Below are positions 61,968 through 64,000 of a stretch of 64,000 nucleotides of DNA, piece by piece; positions within the stretch are counted from its first letter, which is position 1, and every line of letters starts with the position of its first letter. Origin of the DNA: Limosilactobacillus caecicola (lineage in GTDB: Bacteria; Bacillota; Bacilli; Lactobacillales; Lactobacillaceae); NCBI RefSeq assembly GCF_943192935.1, contig NZ_CALPCI010000001.1:310001-374000 (forward strand), in the 5' to 3' direction. Below the pieces are notes generated by a model, which saw nothing but the letters and a program-made list of their open reading frames with translations, was not told where the DNA came from and did not search any database. A program made the position numbers and the translations under genes.

Positions 61968-63953
61968 TTAATCAGCTGCCAAGGCCTCAATTGGGTTCAG
62001 TTTAGCTGCCCGCCGTGCCGGCAGTAATGCGGCCAAGAAGGAAATGACCAACGCCGCTACAAAGGCAAAAATGACGTTACCGACCGTTAATTGGATGATA
62101 TTGTACTTAATCAATCCATACAGGGCGCTGTTGATTCCCCACGTGGCCAACAATGTAATGACTAACGCTAAGACCGCCGCGAAGAGACCGATTAAAATCG
62201 ATTCCGATGTGAACAACCGGCGGATATCAACCTTCCGTTCACCCAGAGCCCGTAAAATCCCGATTTCCTTCGTCCGTTCGGAGACTGACATGTACATCGT
62301 CACGATGATCATGAGGGCCGAAACCAGTAACGAGACAGCCGCCACGCCAGACAGGACGTTGGAAGCCAACTTCACGTAACGGTTAATCCGCTTTAACATG
62401 GAGCCAACGGTGATTGAACCAAAGATCCGTTTGTTACCAGACCGGAGGCCATCAATCCTGTTGGCCACCGTTTGCACTTGATTAAAATTCTTGACCTTGA
62501 CCGCGAGGAAGTTTGGCCGGTCATCAGCGTTTTGTTTCTTTATTGCCTGACGAATCGTTTCGTAGTTTACAGCTGAACCACCGGCAGTCGAACTATCAAC
62601 GAGGCCAACGACTTTCACTGGCACACTGATGGCAACCGGTTGGCCATTCCCGTCGACCCAGTTAAAGGACAGGGTCATCTTTTTACCAATAATCTTTTGG
62701 TAGTTTTTCGCTCCCATAAACTGGGCAGCTTCTTGTTTGCCAATCACGATTTCGCCTTGTTTTGGCGCGTGCCCCTTCTTCAAAGAGCTCTTTTTATCCA
62801 TCGCGTTCCACGTGCTAAGGCTCGAGCCACTTTGGGTTTTCCCACTGCTAGTAAGCTCTAAACGATACGTTGGCAATGTGTAACCCTTTTCGACGCTTTG
62901 GACACCCTTTAACTTGGCCACCCGTTGAACTTGTTGGTTATCAATCAAGCCCGCTTGCGGATCACCAGCAATATTTTGGAAGGTCTCCAATAATTCCTGC
63001 TGGTTCATCTTTTTTCCGGTCGTGTTTTTAAGAACTTGGATCACCCGGGGATTGGCAATCGAGTTGACTTGGTCTTGAATATAACCGTTGACCCCGTTAC
63101 CCAGGCCACTAAAGATCATCACGGCAAAGAGGCCGATGGCGACCCCTAGCATAATTAAGGAATTCCGCCAGAAGTTATACATCAAATGCTTAAACGAAAA
63201 GCTGTAGCTGGCACGAGCTGGCAATTTCTGGGCTTGAATGTGGGTGGGATCTTCCGGAATCGGGTATGGATCCTTTAGGTGTTCGTCACGATCAATTTTC
63301 CCATCTTCCATGTGGACGATCCGGGTCCCGTGATTGGCCACCTCTGAGGAGTGCGTGACCGCAATCACTAATTTCCCGTCTTTGGCTATTTCATCCATTA
63401 ATTCGAGAACTTCTTGCGTGTTTTTGGAGTCCAGGGCGCCCGTTGGTTCATCAGCGATAATGATTTGGGGATCACTGGCCAGCGCACGGGCAATCGCCAC
63501 CCGTTGCTTTTGACCACCGGAAAGTTGCTTCGGGTACTTCCGAATTTGATCTGCAAGGCCCACTTTTTTCAGCAAACCTTCTGCCCGGGCCTTCTTTTCA
63601 GCAGCAGACAATGTGGTCATGTCCAGTGATACCAACACGTTATCCAGCACGGTCAGGTGCGGGATGAGGTTGTATGATTGATAGATATGACCAATTGTGG
63701 ATCGGCGGTATTCGTCAAGTTGCTTTTCATTTCGGTGGTCCAGCACCTTACCGTCAACGATGACTTGACCATCAAATTCACGATCGAGCCCCCCGACGAT
63801 GTTCATCAAGGTTGATTTACCACCACCAGATTCTCCAAGAATCGAGACAAATTCGCCCTTATCAAAGTTCAAATCGATTCCCTTTAAAACGGGAAATTCA
63901 TCATTTCCCAGGAAATAAGATTTGAAAATCTGGTGTAGTTCTAAAAATACCAT
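61968..63953 (-). CDS. Fused ABC ATPase and FtsX-like permease (MacB/LolD type)
   Basis: Protein of 661 residues. ATPase half (1-235): Walker A GESGGGKST near 39, signature LSGGQKQR near 145, Walker B IIIADEPTGALDS, H-loop VTHSSE. Permease half: first helix about 262-285, a large extracytoplasmic domain (about 290-525), then three helices with the FtsX motif SERTKEIGILRALGERKVDI near 562. Such mechanotransmission-type proteins export peptides or lipids or drive resistance; the partner is not visible. Start ATG after AGGAGGG. Confidence 0.92.
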   Translation of the reverse strand: MVFLELHQIFKSYFLGNDEFPVLKGIDLNFDKGEFVSILGESGGGKSTLMNIVGGLDREFDGQVIVDGKVLDHRNEKQLDEYRRSTIGHIYQSYNLIPHLTVLDNVLVSLDMTTLSAAEKKARAEGLLKKVGLADQIRKYPKQLSGGQKQRVAIARALASDPQIIIADEPTGALDSKNTQEVLELMDEIAKDGKLVIAVTHSSEVANHGTRIVHMEDGKIDRDEHLKDPYPIPEDPTHIQAQKLPARASYSFSFKHLMYNFWRNSLIMLGVAIGLFAVMIFSGLGNGVNGYIQDQVNSIANPRVIQVLKNTTGKKMNQQELLETFQNIAGDPQAGLIDNQQVQRVAKLKGVQSVEKGYTLPTYRLELTSSGKTQSGSSLSTWNAMDKKSSLKKGHAPKQGEIVIGKQEAAQFMGAKNYQKIIGKKMTLSFNWVDGNGQPVAISVPVKVVGLVDSSTAGGSAVNYETIRQAIKKQNADDRPNFLAVKVKNFNQVQTVANRIDGLRSGNKRIFGSITVGSMLKRINRYVKLASNVLSGVAAVSLLVSALMIIVTMYMSVSERTKEIGILRALGERKVDIRRLFTSESILIGLFAAVLALVITLLATWGINSALYGLIKYNIIQLTVGNVIFAFVAALVISFLAALLPARRAAKLNPIEALAAD

Positions 63954-64000
63954 GGTACCCTCCTACTGTTCCTACTTACTTGGTTTGTTTAATTTTACCA

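Overview
The window looks like the chromosome of a heterofermentative lactic acid bacterium of the family Lactobacillaceae, most probably Limosilactobacillus. The genus is an inference from gene content and base composition; there is no rRNA to prove it. Support comes from a D-xylulose-5-phosphate/fructose-6-phosphate phosphoketolase, glucose-6-phosphate dehydrogenase (zwf), 6-phosphogluconate dehydrogenase (gnd), a gluconate operon, sucrose phosphorylase, several Lactobacillus-type peptidases (PepD, PepF, PepO), a KxYKxGKxW-type surface hydrolase, and strong AGGAGG ribosome sites with frequent TTG/GTG starts. I found no rRNA, tRNA, CRISPR array, prophage or intact insertion sequence.

Layout. 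1-4.5 kb: a YczE-like membrane protein, an NAD(P)-binding oxidoreductase, a relic of a zinc alcohol dehydrogenase and an MMPL/RND-type exporter. 4.5-13 kb: phosphoketolase and a gluconate operon (gntK-gntP-KduD-like SDR-LacI regulator-HAD phosphatase) with a perfect cre site on its promoter. 13-22 kb: PepD, a membrane metalloprotease with YbaK, a GntR/HAD pair, a TIM-barrel protein, DUF1836, a CNNM/CorC protein, nrdI and a VOC protein. 22-28 kb: zwf, an APC permease, a TrmH methyltransferase and gnd. 28-33.4 kb: a collapsed galK-galT locus, a universal stress protein, an Lrp regulator, PepF and a dicarboxylate/amino acid symporter. 33.5-37.6 kb: a second YczE-like protein, a structured repeat, the tail of an LPXTG surface protein, an SGNH hydrolase/phosphatase/PEBP cluster and an antitoxin-like relic. 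37.6-45.8 kb: an amino acid ABC importer, a 2-hydroxyacid dehydrogenase with a GreA-family factor, an OFA-type MFS carrier, a macrodomain protein and PepO. 45.8-52.2 kb: an operon of 3-methyladenine glycosylase, MoxR-like AAA ATPase, VWA protein and a small protein; then DUF488, murI, nnrE and efp. 52.3-64 kb: a LacI-controlled sucrose phosphorylase/MFS operon, a five-LysM GH73 autolysin, an ArsR-like regulator, argR, an amino acid permease and a fused ABC ATPase/permease.

How it fits together. Sugar acids and glucose 6-phosphate enter the 6-phosphogluconate/phosphoketolase route (gntK or zwf, then gnd, then phosphoketolase). Sucrose phosphorylase supplies glucose 1-phosphate plus fructose. 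A 16-bp quasi-palindrome related to TGTCAAACGTTTATCA sits in the sucrose promoter, in the promoter of the first YczE-like gene, and upstream of zwf and gnd. This suggests one LacI-family regulator links these distant genes. The Leloir galactose genes in this window have been destroyed by deletion.

The most interesting unexplained items are the 16-bp operator set, a two-domain structured repeat present twice with compensatory stem changes (34216-34365 and 49521-49615), a near-perfect parS-like palindrome (34868-34883), and the glycosylase-AAA-VWA operon.
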